This document shows positions 25,233-35,848 of a stretch of 64,000 bases of DNA, piece after piece. This stretch comes from Arthrobacter sp. SPG23 (GTDB taxonomy: Bacteria; Actinomycetota; Actinomycetes; Actinomycetales; Micrococcaceae): assembly GCF_000876655.1 (NCBI RefSeq), contig NZ_JYCN01000021.1, forward strand, positions 124,055 through 188,054, read 5' to 3'. The notes below the pieces were generated by a model that saw nothing but the letters and a program-made list of their open reading frames with translations, made no database searches and had not been told where the DNA came from. Made by a program: the position numbers and the translations under genes. How positions within the stretch are numbered: position 1 is the first letter of the stretch; each line of letters opens with the position of its first letter.

Positions 25233-26135
25233 TCAGCGGACGCTGCGGGCCATCTTCGGCTTCGGGTCGAACTTGAGACCGGCCAGAATCTCCTTGGCAA
25301 CCCGCAGCTGCAGCCGGCGTCCCACACCGCCCTTGACCATCCAGGCGTAGGTGGTTGCCACAAACTGTACCCACGCAAGCTTGTCGTCATGGTGCCAGCG
25401 GTAGGATGACTCGTTCCGCGCCCCGTAGAGGAACTTCCATGCATTGCCGGGGTTCAGGTCCCCGAAGTTGACGCCGCGGTTCGTCGGCATGTCGTGTGTG
25501 ACAACGCTGTCGAGGATCTGGACTCCGGGTCCGTCCGCACTGATCCGAAGCGTGTACTCCATATCGTCGAACCAGATGAAGTATTCCACCAGGGGCAGGC
25601 CGTACTTGGCGATGGAGCGTCGCGGAATCAGCACTGAAACGAATGAGCAGTTGGTGATCAGCACCGCCCGCTGGCCCTTGGCGATCAGCCGTCCCCAATC
25701 CCAAGTGGCGCCGGCGTTGTTCATCTCGCAGATCGAGCCGTCCGTGTAGCGGACCAGGGAACAGCTGTACGGTACATTGCGGCCGAGTTCCTGTTCCGCT
25801 TCCGCATGGCCACTGAGGAGTTTCTGAAGGGCTGTTTCCTCGGTGTAGCAGTCGTCATCCATAATCCACACCCAGTCGGCGCCGCGCTCGTAGGCACGTT
25901 CCATGCCGGCAGCGAACCCGCCGGCCCCGCCTGTGTTGGAATCGAGCCGGACAACTTCCACGCGGGGATCGTCGTCATATACGGACAGCAGCTGCGGCGT
26001 TGAATCTGTGCTGGCGTTGTCGATCACAATCAACCGATCGACGGGCCGGGTCTGGGCAAGGATTGAGTCCAAAACCCTTCCGAGCTTGTCGACCCGGTTG
26101 TAGGTGACGACTACGGCTGCGACCTGGTCGGTCAT
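25233..26135 (-). CDS. Family 2 glycosyltransferase, galactofuranosyl/rhamnosyl-transferase-like
   Basis: A 300-residue GT2 enzyme: AAVVVTYNRVDKL, IDNASTDST, a Gly-rich NTGGAGGFAAGM and the catalytic triad WIMDDD, then FIWFDDMEY. This set is typical of GlfT1/rhamnosyl-type transferases that use furanose or deoxy sugars. ATG 26135 is preferred over 26144 because GGAAAG precedes it and it overlaps the GT4 stop (ATGA). It belongs to the glf-wzm-wzt-GT4-GT2 block on the minus strand, which resembles the mycobacterial galactan genes, so galactofuranose transfer is a reasonable but unproven guess. Confidence 0.8.
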   Translation of the reverse strand: MTDQVAAVVVTYNRVDKLGRVLDSILAQTRPVDRLIVIDNASTDSTPQLLSVYDDDPRVEVVRLDSNTGGAGGFAAGMERAYERGADWVWIMDDDCYTEETALQKLLSGHAEAEQELGRNVPYSCSLVRYTDGSICEMNNAGATWDWGRLIAKGQRAVLITNCSFVSVLIPRRSIAKYGLPLVEYFIWFDDMEYTLRISADGPGVQILDSVVTHDMPTNRGVNFGDLNPGNAWKFLYGARNESSYRWHHDDKLAWVQFVATTYAWMVKGGVGRRLQLRVAKEILAGLKFDPKPKMARSVR

Positions 26136-27757
26136 GCTTTCCATCCTTCGTAAAGTTCAGTGGTCCACTTCCGCGCTTCGGGGAGTTCCTTCAGCGCGGC
26201 AATCTTCTGCCTTTGTTCTTCCACGATCTCTTCGCGCAGCTCCTCCGAGGCCATGATCGCCTTGGTCCGCTCGACAGCTTCCCTGATGAAGGCGAGAGGT
26301 TGCCTCGGAACAAGGGCCTTAGCGGAAACGAGGGAAGCCTGGGAGCCGACGTCGGTAGACAATACCGCCACGTCCTGGGCAGTCGCCTCAAAGGTTGTCA
26401 GCGTGAGTCCCTCGTTGTCCGAAGAAATCACCAACAGGTCCGAATCCGCGAGCGTGTCATCCACGGGATGCGGTGGCTGGCGCAGCTCAAGGTGATCCGT
26501 CAGCCCGTATTTGGCAACCAGCCGCGAGGTCTCTTCTTCCAGCGCGCCCGAGCCGTGGAGGATAAAGCGCACCTCCCGGTCCGCGGAGCGCTTCAGCTGG
26601 GCTGCATAACGGAGGAACAAATACGGTCGCTTCTGCTGGCTGAGACGGCCCACGAAGGAGATGGTGAACGGGCGTCCAGGTTCCTTCTCGACCTTCGGGA
26701 CGGCATGCACTTCGTTCAAGCCGTATAGCGGAGCGAGCGATACCTTTTCCTTGGGGACATCGCGCTGCAGGACCATGTAGTCCCGCAGCTGCGGCGAGAT
26801 GACGTGGTGCATGTCGATGGCGTTGGAGAGCTTCACGGCCAGTTCGACGAACCCGCCGGTCCGCCATTCGACGACATGCAGGGAGTCCGCCGTCCGGATC
26901 CGCGGATCCATGGCTTTGAACCACGCGAGCCGGTGGTAAAGCCACCCGTTGTGGTGGACATGGATTCCGTGGACTTCAAACTTCGTCAGCAGCGCCAACA
27001 GGAGTTGGGTTTCTTCCTCGTCCGAAATGGGAAGGTTAACCGGCAGCACCAGCGCACCGTCGAGTTCGGGGCGCACAATCCAGGGGTGGGCAGACTCGCG
27101 GTCTGTCAGCACGATGGGCAGGAAACCGGCCTCGCGGGCCAAGGCAATGGTTTCAATTGCCCAGCGTTCCGCACCGCCCATTTCCAGCCAATGCAGCCCG
27201 AAAATGATGGCACGTTCGCCGTGTTCCGACGGCCTGGGCAACGGCGCAGACGATTCAATCGGCGCTAGCCTTTGGGGCCGGCGGTTCGGCGTGATGCGCT
27301 TCTCGTAGTAGTCGGTCAGGCCCTGGCGCAGGGCGTCGAACGCGATGGGCGCACCGAAACGGGCCCGGCGCAGCACTTTGGCTTTCCGGCCGGGACGATC
27401 GTAGAAGGTTGCCCCACCTTCGGCCCGTTCTCCGCCCAGGTCAAGAACCAGGGGCACGGGAGCCGAGTCAGCAGGCACTGTTGCCGGCACCGTGCTCTTG
27501 ACAGCCACCGTGCAAACAACAGCCCGGTTCGGCTCCCACTCATGCCTATGGCAGGCGTACCCGGTCAGTCGCGGAAACTCTCCGTCCGGGGCCCGGAGGA
27601 CTATGACCTTGAATTCACGGCCAGGCTGGATCAGTGCATGGTAGTTCAAGCCGCCCACAAGAAGGCCAAGTTCCCGAGCCGAGAGCCGAGGCTCTCCGCC
27701 TGCCAGCCCTGAACCGCCGTCGTCAATTACTTCGAAGAGCTTTCGGGCCCTACTCAT
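26132..27757 (-). CDS. Family 4 glycosyltransferase with N-terminal extension
   Basis: A 541-residue protein. Residues from about 180 onward form a GT-B glycosyltransferase: LHWLEMGGAERWAIE (acceptor domain), FTISFVGRLSQQKRPYLF and the E-x7-E region SSDNEGLTLTTFEAT (donor domain). The first 180 residues are not recognised and may be an accessory or oligomerisation domain. ATG 27757 is chosen since GGGAG lies 5 bases upstream; GTG 27763 would overlap that site. It starts 44 bases downstream of the ABC ATPase end and overlaps the next GT2 gene (ATGA). Confidence 0.85.
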   Translation of the reverse strand: MSRARKLFEVIDDGGSGLAGGEPRLSARELGLLVGGLNYHALIQPGREFKVIVLRAPDGEFPRLTGYACHRHEWEPNRAVVCTVAVKSTVPATVPADSAPVPLVLDLGGERAEGGATFYDRPGRKAKVLRRARFGAPIAFDALRQGLTDYYEKRITPNRRPQRLAPIESSAPLPRPSEHGERAIIFGLHWLEMGGAERWAIETIALAREAGFLPIVLTDRESAHPWIVRPELDGALVLPVNLPISDEEETQLLLALLTKFEVHGIHVHHNGWLYHRLAWFKAMDPRIRTADSLHVVEWRTGGFVELAVKLSNAIDMHHVISPQLRDYMVLQRDVPKEKVSLAPLYGLNEVHAVPKVEKEPGRPFTISFVGRLSQQKRPYLFLRYAAQLKRSADREVRFILHGSGALEEETSRLVAKYGLTDHLELRQPPHPVDDTLADSDLLVISSDNEGLTLTTFEATAQDVAVLSTDVGSQASLVSAKALVPRQPLAFIREAVERTKAIMASEELREEIVEEQRQKIAALKELPEARKWTTELYEGWKA

Positions 27758-27801
27758 CTGCACTCCCTACTGCATTCGTGTACATGTGTGTCAGCTTCGT
27801 T

Positions 27802-28532
27802 TCAGCTTTCCCGGAGAAGACGGACTGCTTCCCCGATCGGCCCGTCTGCAACTTTCTTGCCCTGCCGCAGCACTACGCCCCTGTCACAGACCCTGCTCAC
27901 CATATCCAGGTCATGGCTGACGACAACGAGCGTGCAGCCTGACTCCCGGAGTTCCTGGATGCGCGCAAGGCATTTCTTCTGGAATGGTTCGTCGCCTACC
28001 GAGAGAATTTCGTCGATCAGGAAAACGTCAGGATTCGTGTGAACAGCGACTGAAAACGCAAGGCGCAGGAACATGCCGGATGAATAGAACTTCACCTCGG
28101 TGTCAATGAACTTTCCAATTTCCGAGAATGCGACGATCTCATCAAAACGCGCTTCCGTTTCCTTCTCGGTCATTCCAAGAAGCACTCCATTCAGGAACAC
28201 ATTTTCGCGTCCCGTCAGGTCCGGATGGAAACCTGCGCCCACTTCGATGAGCCCGGCCACCTTCCCGCGTGTCCTGACACTTCCGGTATCGGTACTCATG
28301 ACACCGGAAATGAGTTTGAGAAGAGTCGATTTTCCCGAACCGTTAAAGCCCAGCAGCGCAACCGATTCACCGACTCCGACGGTGACGTCCACTCCGTCCA
28401 GCGCCATGAACGTCGACGAAAGGTCCCCGCGGCGTCCCTTGAAGAGCCAAACGACTGTCTCTTTGAGGGACCGGGTGTGCCGGAGGTTAAAGCGTTTGGA
28501 TACGTTTTCTACAATGATTGCTTCTGCCGCCA

Positions 28533-28533
<1 letters not shown>
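27802..28533 (-). CDS. wzt: Polysaccharide ABC exporter, ATP-binding subunit (Wzt/TagH type)
   Basis: A 243-residue ATPase with Walker A GFNGSGKST (62-70), signature YSSGM, Walker B DVFLIDE and switch His in VVVSHD. The N-terminal extension NLRHTRSLKETVVWL and YSSGM in place of LSGGQ mark the polysaccharide/teichoic-acid exporter subfamily. There is no C-terminal carbohydrate-binding extension, so export is probably not coupled to chain-end recognition by this subunit. ATG 28533 follows CAGGAG and overlaps the permease stop (TGATG). It would energise export of the lipid-linked polymer. Confidence 0.93.
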
Positions 28534-30742
<2,209 letters not shown>

Positions 30743-30781
30743 TTAGGCAGAAACCGACTCATTCCCAACGGAAAGCACCTG

Positions 30782-33700
30782 ATGACGCTCCACTGCACCC
30801 TGGTCCGGGGGCCCGACGCCACCAGCCCCGGTCCCCCGATCGAACTCGAGGTTGAGGCCCCATCCGGAGGTGCTGGCCTCATGCTGCAGCAAGCCCTGGA
30901 GAGGGACTACGGCGCGGGCGACTTGTCCGTATCCGGGCTCCCGTTGTCCTGCCTGTCAGTGGGGAAACCGCCGCTCGTTAACGGGGCCGTCATCGTGGAC
31001 GGCGCCGGAAAACGGCCTTCCGAGGTCGGCGAATCCGCGACGCTGCTGGTCGCTGTACACAGCGGTCCCGCTGCGGGAACCGTGGAGCCCCTGCGGCGCG
31101 GCACCTATCGGATCGGCCGGAGCGGCACGGAAATCGCAATTCCTGATGCTGCGCTGTCCCGTGAACACGCCAGGCTTAACGTCACGGATACGGCTGTCAC
31201 CATCACCGATTTGGACAGTATCAACGGGACATTCGTGGACGGGAAGCGGGTGGGGCAGGCGTCGGTCTCAACAAACTCACTCATCAGCTGCGGTAACTCC
31301 ACGCTGTCCATTGTGTTTGGCGCCGGGCCGACCCATCGGCTTCCGGAGTGGGACGCTGCCGGATCCAGCGTGGCTGAACCCTTGAAGATTCCGCATCGGC
31401 CGGATAGCGGCAACAGGGGCGTTCTCCTCGTCACCGCGGTTCTCCCGTTGCTCATTGGCGTGGGTCTTGCGGTCATCACCGGAATGTGGATGTTCCTGGC
31501 CTTCACGGCAGTTTCTGCAGTCTCCGTGCTCATTCCCCTGATGGCCGGCCGCCGCCAGCGGCGCCGCCTCAAGACACTGGTCGCTGCCGCCGTCGAAGAC
31601 GACACCCAACGACGACGCCGGGCCGCGCCGTCCGCCGCCGAACTCGTCCTCAGGGGCCAAGGCGACCAAACCGGCCCTGCACAAGGTCCCGACGCACCCG
31701 ACGACGTCGCCCTGCGACTCGGGCTCGCGGAACAACCGGCCAACATCAGCATGGATCCGGCCGACCCGGAGTTCGAGGCGCCGGCACTGCGGCTCATGCC
31801 CTTCATCCTTCCGCTTCCAGACCTCACATCTGTCCGCGGTCCGCAGCAAGATGTCGCGGGTCTGGTCCGGTTCCTGATCATGCAGCTCACCAGTTGCCGG
31901 TCTTCATCACGCATCCGGGTCCTGGTGCATGGGTCGCCCCGGTCCCTCCCGCTGACCTCCCGCTACCTTGCGCCCGTGACGCTCTCGTCCAACCTCCGGA
32001 CGACGACAGAGGTACTGCAGCGGGGCATCGACCGGACGCGGGAACGCGGCGTGCTGATACTGACCGGCGGTGTCGACCACCATGCCGGTTCTCCCGGTAT
32101 ATATACGGCCGCGATCAGCCGCGGCTGGCATGTTGTTGACTGCGCACAGGATGGATCCGCGAAGTCGGGCACGGTGATCGAGCTGAGAGGAACTACCGCC
32201 CGGGTGTGCGCTGCCGACTCATGGACGTCCTTCCTGCCCGACCTTGTCCCCGAGCAACCTTTCGATCGATACTGCCGAAGCATGGCCCCGCAGTTTGAGC
32301 GCAGCCCGAGCTCCGGACCTGCGGTGCCGCCGAACTGCACCTTGTCCGATGTCCTTCCGGGGACCACGGCAGACACGTCGGCCCGTTGGGCTACCGGCCA
32401 CCTGAGTCCGGGCCTCTCCGTTCCCATCGGCATGGCGGCCCAAGGTCCCCGCATGCTGGACCTCGAGTCGGACGGCCCGCATTTTCTGGTGGCCGGAACC
32501 ACGGGTTCCGGTAAGTCTGAACTCCTCAGGAGCCTGACGGCCGGACTGGCCCTTAGCTACCCGCCGGAACGGATCAACTTCCTCTTTATTGATTTCAAAG
32601 GCGGCTCCGGCTTGGGACCGTTGACCGGACTTCCCCACTGTGTGGGCATGCTCACGGACCTCACGAGGCACGAACTTGACCGCGCGCTCACCTCCCTGCG
32701 TGCCGAAATCCGGCACCGGGAGGAAATGCTGTCCGGCGTGCAGGCGCCGGACCTGGCCGGGTACAGGGCAATTGGCTGCCCGGCCGGCCCGCTTCCTCAT
32801 CTGATCCTCATCATCGACGAATTTAGAATGCTCGTCGAAGATGCTCCCGAAGCCCTGAAGGAACTGATGCGAATTGCGGCGATCGGACGGTCGCTGGGCG
32901 TACACCTGATCATGGCCACGCAGCGACCCCAAGGGGCGCTTACGGCAGATATCCGCGCCAACGTCACTACCAGCATTGCGTTGCGCGTCCAGTCGGAGAC
33001 GGAATCGGTGGACATCATCAATTCCAGGCTGGCCGCGGGAATTCCGCTGTCCAGTCCAGGGCGCGCCTACTTCGCCCGAGGGACGGAGGATCCAGTCGAA
33101 TTTCAGGCAGCCTCCCTGGCTGGCGCCGAAACAGCGGTGAGTGCTTCCTCGATCCGTGTTCGCGGCGCAGCGGAGTCCCTTTGGGCATCCGCGTCGGGCA
33201 GGGCCGGGCATGCGGCCCCTTGCCTGCCGCCGTCTCCTGCCCGGGCAGCCGGCCCTCTTATCGAATCGCTGGTGCAACTCTGGGGCGGCCTGGGAGGCGC
33301 TGCACCCCGTCGGCCAGTGGCCATGCCGTTGCCATCGACGGTACCCCTTCCCCCGTCCGGCGCGCACGGCACGGACGGCGCTCACGGCACGGACGGGGCG
33401 GACGGCGGTTCCGATTCCGGTGTCTGGTCCATACAGCTAGGACTGTTGGACGAACCCGACCGGCAGCGCGTTTCCCGGCTGGCATGGCAACCGTCCGGCC
33501 ACGGGCATCTGGCCCTCGTTGGCGGAACGGGGAGCGGGGTGGACGAAGCCCTGGACCTAACGCTGCAACAGCTGATCGGGCACGACGTTGAATCGCACGT
33601 CTACCTGCTCGACGCCGGAAACTCCTTCGGCGCCGCCCGTTCCCTGCCGCGGGTGGGCGCGGCGGCAGGCCTTCACGAACTCCGCCGGGCTGTGCGGATC

Positions 33701-34858
33701 CTGGAGCGCGTTGCACTCGAACTGTCCCTGAGGCTCAGCCGCCCCACGAAGGATGTCCGGCCACCGCTTGTCCTCGTACTTGCCGGCTGGGGCTCGTGGG
33801 CTTCGTCGCTCCGGGCGGGTCCACTGGCCTGGGCGGAAGACCTGGTCCAGGACATCATCCGGGACGGTGCGCGGGCAGGCGTGACGGTGCTCATTGCCGG
33901 AGACCGGGAGCTGGTAACAGCCCGGTACTTCGCATCCGTCCCCAACCGGGCGTACTTTCCCACTGGTTCCACCGAGGAGGGCCGACTTGCATGGCCGCGG
34001 CTGCCTGACGTCGCGATGGTCCGCGGACGGGCGGTGGTATTCGGCCCGTTCACTGGCAGCCCGGGCTCGGTGGCCCAGTTCTATGCCGCGCCCGCAGCGG
34101 GCATGGCAAAACCGGCGATGGTGAAGGAACCGGCAGCCAGGCCCTTCAGAATCGAAGCCTTGCCCCCGCGCCTGAGCGTGTCCGATGTGCTCGCGCGTGT
34201 CACGGCGGACACTGCGTCACCGTCCAACCGCGCTGCCGGCGGTCGGGGCGGTACCAAAGACCGCAGAATTGTCGTCGGTATCGGCGGTGACGAACTTGTC
34301 CCCGCAACTGTCCGGTTGCCGCCCGGAAGCGTCCTGCCTGTCCTGGGAGGTCCCTGTTCCGGTAAGAGTTCCTTTCTTGCCGCCCTCCCGCCGCTCAACG
34401 CCGAAGTTCCCGGATGGTTCTTTCCCGGTACGGAGGAGACCGCCGCCAGCTATTGGGCGGACGTCCTGGCAAGCGCTGATTCCGGCGGTCTCAACAAAGG
34501 CTCAGTCCTGCTAGTGGACGATGCCGACTTGCAGACACCGGAAACGAACCGTCACATCGCGGCCCTGCACGGGCTCGGGTTCACGGTAATAATGACTGCG
34601 GGGTTCAGCCCGACGCTCAGCCAGAGGGTGCCGGTGGCTGCACAGGCCCGCGGGCAAGGCACCGGCATCCTGGTCGCACCACGAACCATCATGGACGGAG
34701 AATTCTTCGGCATTCGCTTCGAAGTGGAGGCCAACCCGCCGCCCGGGCGGGCCGTCGTCATTGCAGAGGGCAGGACAACACCGGTCCAACTGGCAGCTGG
34801 CCTGCGCCCGCAGGTCACAACGCGGGGGGCGCCCCTCCGGCCCTCGAAGCAAAGCTGA
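30782..34858 (+). CDS. FHA-FtsK/SpoIIIE ATPase, EssC/EccC-like (orphan type VII-type ATPase)
   Basis: A 1358-residue protein. The start ATG 30782 has GGAAAG 9 bases upstream. Order of domains: N-terminal ubiquitin-like part; FHA domain at about 105-180 (YRIGRSG, SREHARL, NGTFVDG); two membrane helices at about 213-255; FtsK/SpoIIIE domain 1 with Walker A GTTGSGKS (572-579), DFKGGSGLGPL and Walker B LILIIDEF; domain 2 with an eroded P-loop GGTGSGVD (914-921, Lys lost) and no Walker B acid (LVLVLAGW); and domain 3 with intact Walker A GGPCSGKS (1189-1196) and LLVDDAD. The plan matches EssC/EccC of type VII secretion. No WXG100, EccB/D/E or mycosin gene is nearby. A phosphothreonine-regulated secretion or translocation motor is likely. 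Confidence 0.85.
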   Translation: MTLHCTLVRGPDATSPGPPIELEVEAPSGGAGLMLQQALERDYGAGDLSVSGLPLSCLSVGKPPLVNGAVIVDGAGKRPSEVGESATLLVAVHSGPAAGTVEPLRRGTYRIGRSGTEIAIPDAALSREHARLNVTDTAVTITDLDSINGTFVDGKRVGQASVSTNSLISCGNSTLSIVFGAGPTHRLPEWDAAGSSVAEPLKIPHRPDSGNRGVLLVTAVLPLLIGVGLAVITGMWMFLAFTAVSAVSVLIPLMAGRRQRRRLKTLVAAAVEDDTQRRRRAAPSAAELVLRGQGDQTGPAQGPDAPDDVALRLGLAEQPANISMDPADPEFEAPALRLMPFILPLPDLTSVRGPQQDVAGLVRFLIMQLTSCRSSSRIRVLVHGSPRSLPLTSRYLAPVTLSSNLRTTTEVLQRGIDRTRERGVLILTGGVDHHAGSPGIYTAAISRGWHVVDCAQDGSAKSGTVIELRGTTARVCAADSWTSFLPDLVPEQPFDRYCRSMAPQFERSPSSGPAVPPNCTLSDVLPGTTADTSARWATGHLSPGLSVPIGMAAQGPRMLDLESDGPHFLVAGTTGSGKSELLRSLTAGLALSYPPERINFLFIDFKGGSGLGPLTGLPHCVGMLTDLTRHELDRALTSLRAEIRHREEMLSGVQAPDLAGYRAIGCPAGPLPHLILIIDEFRMLVEDAPEALKELMRIAAIGRSLGVHLIMATQRPQGALTADIRANVTTSIALRVQSETESVDIINSRLAAGIPLSSPGRAYFARGTEDPVEFQAASLAGAETAVSASSIRVRGAAESLWASASGRAGHAAPCLPPSPARAAGPLIESLVQLWGGLGGAAPRRPVAMPLPSTVPLPPSGAHGTDGAHGTDGADGGSDSGVWSIQLGLLDEPDRQRVSRLAWQPSGHGHLALVGGTGSGVDEALDLTLQQLIGHDVESHVYLLDAGNSFGAARSLPRVGAAAGLHELRRAVRILERVALELSLRLSRPTKDVRPPLVLVLAGWGSWASSLRAGPLAWAEDLVQDIIRDGARAGVTVLIAGDRELVTARYFASVPNRAYFPTGSTEEGRLAWPRLPDVAMVRGRAVVFGPFTGSPGSVAQFYAAPAAGMAKPAMVKEPAARPFRIEALPPRLSVSDVLARVTADTASPSNRAAGGRGGTKDRRIVVGIGGDELVPATVRLPPGSVLPVLGGPCSGKSSFLAALPPLNAEVPGWFFPGTEETAASYWADVLASADSGGLNKGSVLLVDDADLQTPETNRHIAALHGLGFTVIMTAGFSPTLSQRVPVAAQARGQGTGILVAPRTIMDGEFFGIRFEVEANPPPGRAVVIAEGRTTPVQLAAGLRPQVTTRGAPLRPSKQS

Positions 34859-35270
34859 TGACTCTCTTGTTAAACAACAGCACCATTGCAACGACAGCCG
34901 GAACCAGCATGGCGAATCCCGCGGCGATGTATCCGCCGGTGAGCGTCGGAAATCCTATGGTCAGGACAAACAATTGGGCTACCAGGGCCCCGGCACGCGG
35001 CCACCGGAATCCCCGGAAAAGAAAATACGCAACAGCGTAAAGCCAGGCCGCAAAGGAAAGCAGGAGTGCCAGGGTAAAAACAGCGCCCCAGAAAGAAAGC
35101 ACCGGCGCCCCCGTGAGCAGCTGAACGGCATACCAGCCCGCTGCCACAAGGAGAGCCGTCGCCTCCGCTGCGACGATCAGGGACAGTACGATGACCGTCC
35201 GCGGCCGCGCGGCCCGGGCTCCCGGGGCAGCAGGAATGGGGCCGGAGTGGTTCTCTGGGGGTCTTGACAC
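34815..35270 (-). CDS. Small four-helix membrane protein
   Basis: A 151-residue protein with a Pro-rich cytoplasmic start and four hydrophobic segments (about 26-50, 60-82, 92-112, 116-136) with arginines positioned for alternate topology. No family recognised. Its last 44 bases overlap the 3' end of the FtsK-like gene on the other strand, which is unusual but compatible with tail-to-tail genes. The consistent membrane pattern and a start just beyond the whiB upstream region argue that it is real. It could be an accessory membrane protein of the ATPase system; this is only inferred from position. Confidence 0.6.
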   Translation of the reverse strand: MSRPPENHSGPIPAAPGARAARPRTVIVLSLIVAAEATALLVAAGWYAVQLLTGAPVLSFWGAVFTLALLLSFAAWLYAVAYFLFRGFRWPRAGALVAQLFVLTIGFPTLTGGYIAAGFAMLVPAVVAMVLLFNKRVISFASRAGGAPPAL

Positions 35271-35371
35271 ACTGGCACCCTACCGGACATAGTCGGTTAG
35301 CGGGGAGGGCGCTGGCGACCTATGTGACGTATCGCTCACGCTTAAGAGGCACTTCTTAGACGATTACCCCT

Positions 35372-35390
35372 TGTTTACACAGCGTTAACA
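35372..35390. promoter_or_regulatory. Dyad upstream of whiB1 (TGTTTAC-N5-GTTAACA)
   Basis: TGTTTAC (35372-35378) and GTTAACA (35384-35390) form a 7-bp dyad with one mismatch, 120-140 bases before the whiB1 start. A second partial dyad GTGA-N8-TCAC lies at 35323-35338. These are the only AT-rich palindromes in the 240-bp region and are candidate operators for the whiB1 promoter. Confidence 0.4.
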
Positions 35391-35416
35391 TGACACGCTT
35401 AATTCAGATGACCAAG

Positions 35417-35440
35417 GGGACCCGGCAGGGTCCCTTTCTT
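35417..35440 (+). terminator. Terminator-like hairpin in the whiB1 leader
   Basis: GGGACCC (35417-35423) pairs perfectly with GGGTCCC (35428-35434) and is followed by TTTCTT. This is the form of an intrinsic terminator, but it lies 70 bases upstream of whiB1. It may end a short upstream transcript or act as an attenuator. Confidence 0.5.
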
Positions 35441-35510
35441 ATGTAGCCTCTAGTGAATATTTTCACAAGATGCTTCCAACGAGTTCCCAGGAATGGAGTG
35501 ACTGATCAGC

Positions 35511-35759
35511 ATGGATTGGCGTAACCGCGCAGCGTGCCTCGACAAGGACCCGGAGCTTTTCTTCCCAGTAGGAAACACCGGGCCCGCTCTCCTGCAGATC
35601 GAGGAAGCCAAAAGTGTGTGCCGCCGCTGCCCCGTGGTGGACACCTGCCTTCAGTGGGCCCTCGAATCGGGACAGGACGCCGGCGTTTGGGGCGGAATGA
35701 GCGAAGACGAGCGCCGGGCCCTCAAGCGCCGCGCTGCCCGCGCCCGTCGGGCCTCCTGA
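35511..35759 (+). CDS. whiB1: WhiB-family iron-sulfur regulator (WhiB1)
   Basis: An 82-residue WhiB protein. The four cluster ligands are C9, C37, C40 and C46, with the spacing of WhiB1, and the GVWGG turn and a basic C-terminus (RRALKRRAARARRAS) follow. It would carry a 4Fe-4S cluster that reacts with nitric oxide and bind region 4 of the primary sigma factor. GGAG lies 12 bases upstream of ATG. It faces pdtaS tail to tail across a hairpin, the same pairing as Rv3219/Rv3220c in Mycobacterium tuberculosis, which supports the WhiB1 assignment. Confidence 0.95.
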   Translation: MDWRNRAACLDKDPELFFPVGNTGPALLQIEEAKSVCRRCPVVDTCLQWALESGQDAGVWGGMSEDERRALKRRAARARRAS

Positions 35760-35790
35760 CCGGATGAATCTGGGCCCTTCGGGCCACAAG

Positions 35791-35827
35791 GAAGCAGCCG
35801 CGGACTTCACAGTCCGCGGCTGCTTTC
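35791..35827. terminator. Bidirectional terminator between whiB1 and pdtaS
   Basis: GAAGCAGCCGCGGACT (35791-35806) pairs with AGTCCGCGGCTGCTTTC around a TCAC loop (16-bp stem). T-rich runs follow on the plus strand (CCCTTTC). It separates the convergent ends of whiB1 and pdtaS. Confidence 0.85.
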
Positions 35828-35848
35828 CCTTTCAAGGGATCCTGTAGC

